Shown here in pieces: positions 5,515 to 6,204 of a stretch of 6,204 nt of DNA; positions within the stretch are counted from its first letter, which is position 1; every line of letters starts with the position of its first letter. The DNA comes from JAUYQR01 sp043727195 (GTDB lineage: Bacteria > Pseudomonadota > Alphaproteobacteria > Rhodobacterales > Rhodobacteraceae), in NCBI GenBank assembly GCA_043727195.1, contig JAYSYZ010000318.1, positions 1 to 6,204 on the forward strand, read 5' to 3'. The position numbers and the translations under genes were made by a program. The notes beneath the pieces are model-generated. The model did not search any database, had not been told where the DNA came from, and worked only from the letters and a program-made list of their open reading frames with translations.

Positions 5515-5554
5515 AAAAAAGCAACAGCGCCCCGATGATGCCATCGGGGCGCTG
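5515..5554 (-). terminator. Strong intrinsic terminator of the DUF1328 gene
   Basis: A perfect 13-bp stem, CAGCGCCCCGATG (5525-5537) with CATCGGGGCGCTG (5542-5554), has a 4-nt loop. On the minus strand it is followed by TTGCTTTTTT (5515-5524). Placed 30 nt beyond the stop of the DUF1328 gene, it insulates the GlgC-like gene from readthrough. Confidence 0.9.
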
Positions 5555-5584
5555 GACAGCGGTGTCGCCTCTGATCATCCACCG

Positions 5585-5758
5585 TCAAACGGGGGGACGA
5601 CCCCGCAATGCACGCGCAATCATCGCCACGACAAACAGCACGATGAAAATAAAGAACAGAATCTGCGCGATGCCGGCAGAAGTTCCGGCGATACCGCCAA
5701 AGCCTAGTGCTGCGGCGATCAACGCGATCACGAGAAAAGTCACGGCCCAGCCCAACAT
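5585..5758 (-). CDS. DUF1328 family small membrane protein, 57 aa
   Basis: ATG 5758 follows AAGGAG (5765-5770) with 6-nt spacing and the frame ends at TGA 5585-5587. The product begins MLGWAVTFLVIALIAAALGF, continues with the glycine-rich GGIAGTSAGIAQ turn and a second hydrophobic helix ILFFIFIVLFVVAMIARAL, and ends RGRPPV. The two helices (about 3-22 and 31-50), the GFGGIAG turn and the length are the hallmarks of DUF1328 (YtjA-like) proteins: tiny two-pass inner-membrane proteins of unknown function. An EcfG-type promoter lies at 5812-5836 and a strong terminator just downstream, making this a self-contained monocistronic stress unit. It is short, but promoter, ribosome-binding site, family match and terminator all agree. 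Confidence 0.93.
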   Translation of the reverse strand: MLGWAVTFLVIALIAAALGFGGIAGTSAGIAQILFFIFIVLFVVAMIARALRGRPPV

Positions 5759-5811
5759 GGGAATCTCCTTTGTCCAGAGGTAAGTGTCAGTCGGTCTTGC
5801 GATAACGGATC

Positions 5812-5836
5812 AACGCCATTCGACCGGTTCGGTTCC
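5812..5836 (-). promoter_or_regulatory. EcfG-type promoter of the DUF1328 gene
   Basis: Minus-strand GGAAC (5832-5836) is followed after exactly 16 bases by CGTT (5812-5815), fitting GGAAC-N16/17-CGTT. Transcription would begin near 5805, about 47 nt before the ATG, with AAGGAG in the leader. It lies just past the terminator of the upstream gene, where a new promoter is needed. Confidence 0.78.
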
Positions 5837-5843
5837 ACTGAGA

Positions 5844-5879
5844 CCGCAAAACGCAAACGGCGCGGCCGAAGCCGCGCCG
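5844..5879 (-). terminator. Intrinsic terminator with UUCG loop after the PPOX-like gene
   Basis: On the minus strand, CGGCGCGGC and GCCGCGCCG (5858-5879) form a perfect 9-bp GC stem capped by the very stable UUCG tetraloop. TTTGCGTTTTGCGG (5844-5857) follows. It stands 20 nt beyond the stop of the 5900-6204 gene. Confidence 0.85.
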
Positions 5880-5899
5880 ATTTCACATTTCTCCAAGGT

Positions 5900-6204
5900 T
5901 CAGGCCGTCGTCGGAAAACGGACGGTCGCCTTGACCCCGACATCGGGCTGATGCTGCGGATCCAGATTGGCCCGGATAATCTCGAAACCGAATTTCAGGG
6001 TCGAGATCGACGAGGCCCAGATATCGGCAACCTCCGGGTCGAACCGCAAAAGGGCCAACCGCGGATCGTCACGCCCACCTTCGAACCAGGCGGAAACCAC
6101 CGGGTTCCACAACTCATCCAGTTTTGCTTCATCATGCAATTGATAAAGCTTGCCCCGAAGACTGAGATGCGCATCGTGATCGTCCGATATCACGACATAT
6201 TCGG
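5900..6204 (-). CDS. PPOX-like general stress protein 26 family, C-terminal part, 5'-truncated by window
   Basis: The frame enters at the window edge and ends at TGA 5900-5902, giving about 101 residues. The sequence YVVISDDHDAHLSLRGKLYQ is followed by AKLDELWNPVVSAWFEGGRDDPRLALLRFDPEVADIW. This is the characteristic second half of general stress protein 26-type PPOX-like proteins (an ELWxPxxxAWFxGGxDDPxLxLLRxD pattern). Such proteins share the flavin-binding split barrel and dimerise; the substrate is unknown. The GTG at 6191-6193 is internal, not a start, because homologous strand residues precede it. The tail after TLKFGFEIIRANLD is variable in the family. It is a distant paralogue of the 2689-3123 gene, and a strong terminator closes it. 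Its promoter lies outside the window. Confidence 0.88.
   Translation of the reverse strand, partial: EYVVISDDHDAHLSLRGKLYQLHDEAKLDELWNPVVSAWFEGGRDDPRLALLRFDPEVADIWASSISTLKFGFEIIRANLDPQHQPDVGVKATVRFPTTA

Noticed and set aside
5031..5783. Plus-strand 250-codon frame
   Set aside because: It runs antisense through the GlgC-like gene, a terminator and the DUF1328 gene, all with independent support. Composition is Arg/Ser/Pro-rich.

Overview
The window looks chromosomal and comes from a GC-rich alphaproteobacterium. Rhodobacterales is my best guess, from the character of the sugar dehydrogenase tail, the OhrR-like regulator and the GlgC homologue, but this is recognition, not a database result. 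Two sites matching the alphaproteobacterial EcfG (general stress sigma factor) consensus GGAAC-N16/17-CGTT support the class-level call.

Layout. (1) 1-180: the end of a Gfo/Idh/MocA oxidoreductase, probably a D-galactose/L-arabinose-type 1-dehydrogenase. (2) 181-1010: about 830 bases with no gene I can support, partly less GC-rich than the rest. (3) 1011-2575: a divergent redox pair, an OhrR-type MarR regulator (minus) and a Tat-exported non-haem haloperoxidase-like alpha/beta hydrolase (plus). Two tandem palindromic operator-like sites lie between them. (4) 2689-3345 (minus): a compact unit of a previously unlisted 55-residue exported or anchored small protein and a PPOX-like (FMN/general stress protein 26 type) protein, behind an EcfG-type promoter. 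(5) 3515-4201 (plus): a DUF421/YetF-like membrane protein ending in a CxxC...CxxC zinc-ribbon-like tail. (6) 4213-5418 (minus): a full-length GlgC-family protein whose nucleotide-binding loop and sugar-phosphate Lys motif are altered, so it may be a regulatory or non-catalytic paralogue. It converges on the DUF421 gene, and both stop codons sit in one inverted repeat. (7) 5585-5758 (minus): a 57-residue DUF1328 membrane protein with its own EcfG-type promoter and a strong terminator. (8) 5900-6204 (minus): the C-terminal part of a second PPOX-like general stress protein, cut by the window edge and closed by a UUCG-loop terminator.

How it fits together. The right half reads as a general-stress island: two PPOX-like proteins, two tiny membrane or exported proteins, a DUF421 protein and a glycogen-type nucleotidyltransferase homologue. 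Two of these transcription units carry recognisable EcfG promoters. The left half holds an organic-peroxide/oxidant-type switch (2-Cys OhrR-like sensor and haloperoxidase-like hydrolase). Stress response is therefore the common theme. The most interesting items are the paired EcfG promoters in front of two very small membrane-protein genes, the unlisted 55-aa gene, the altered GlgC paralogue, and the hydrolase with two plausible start sites (exported versus cytoplasmic).
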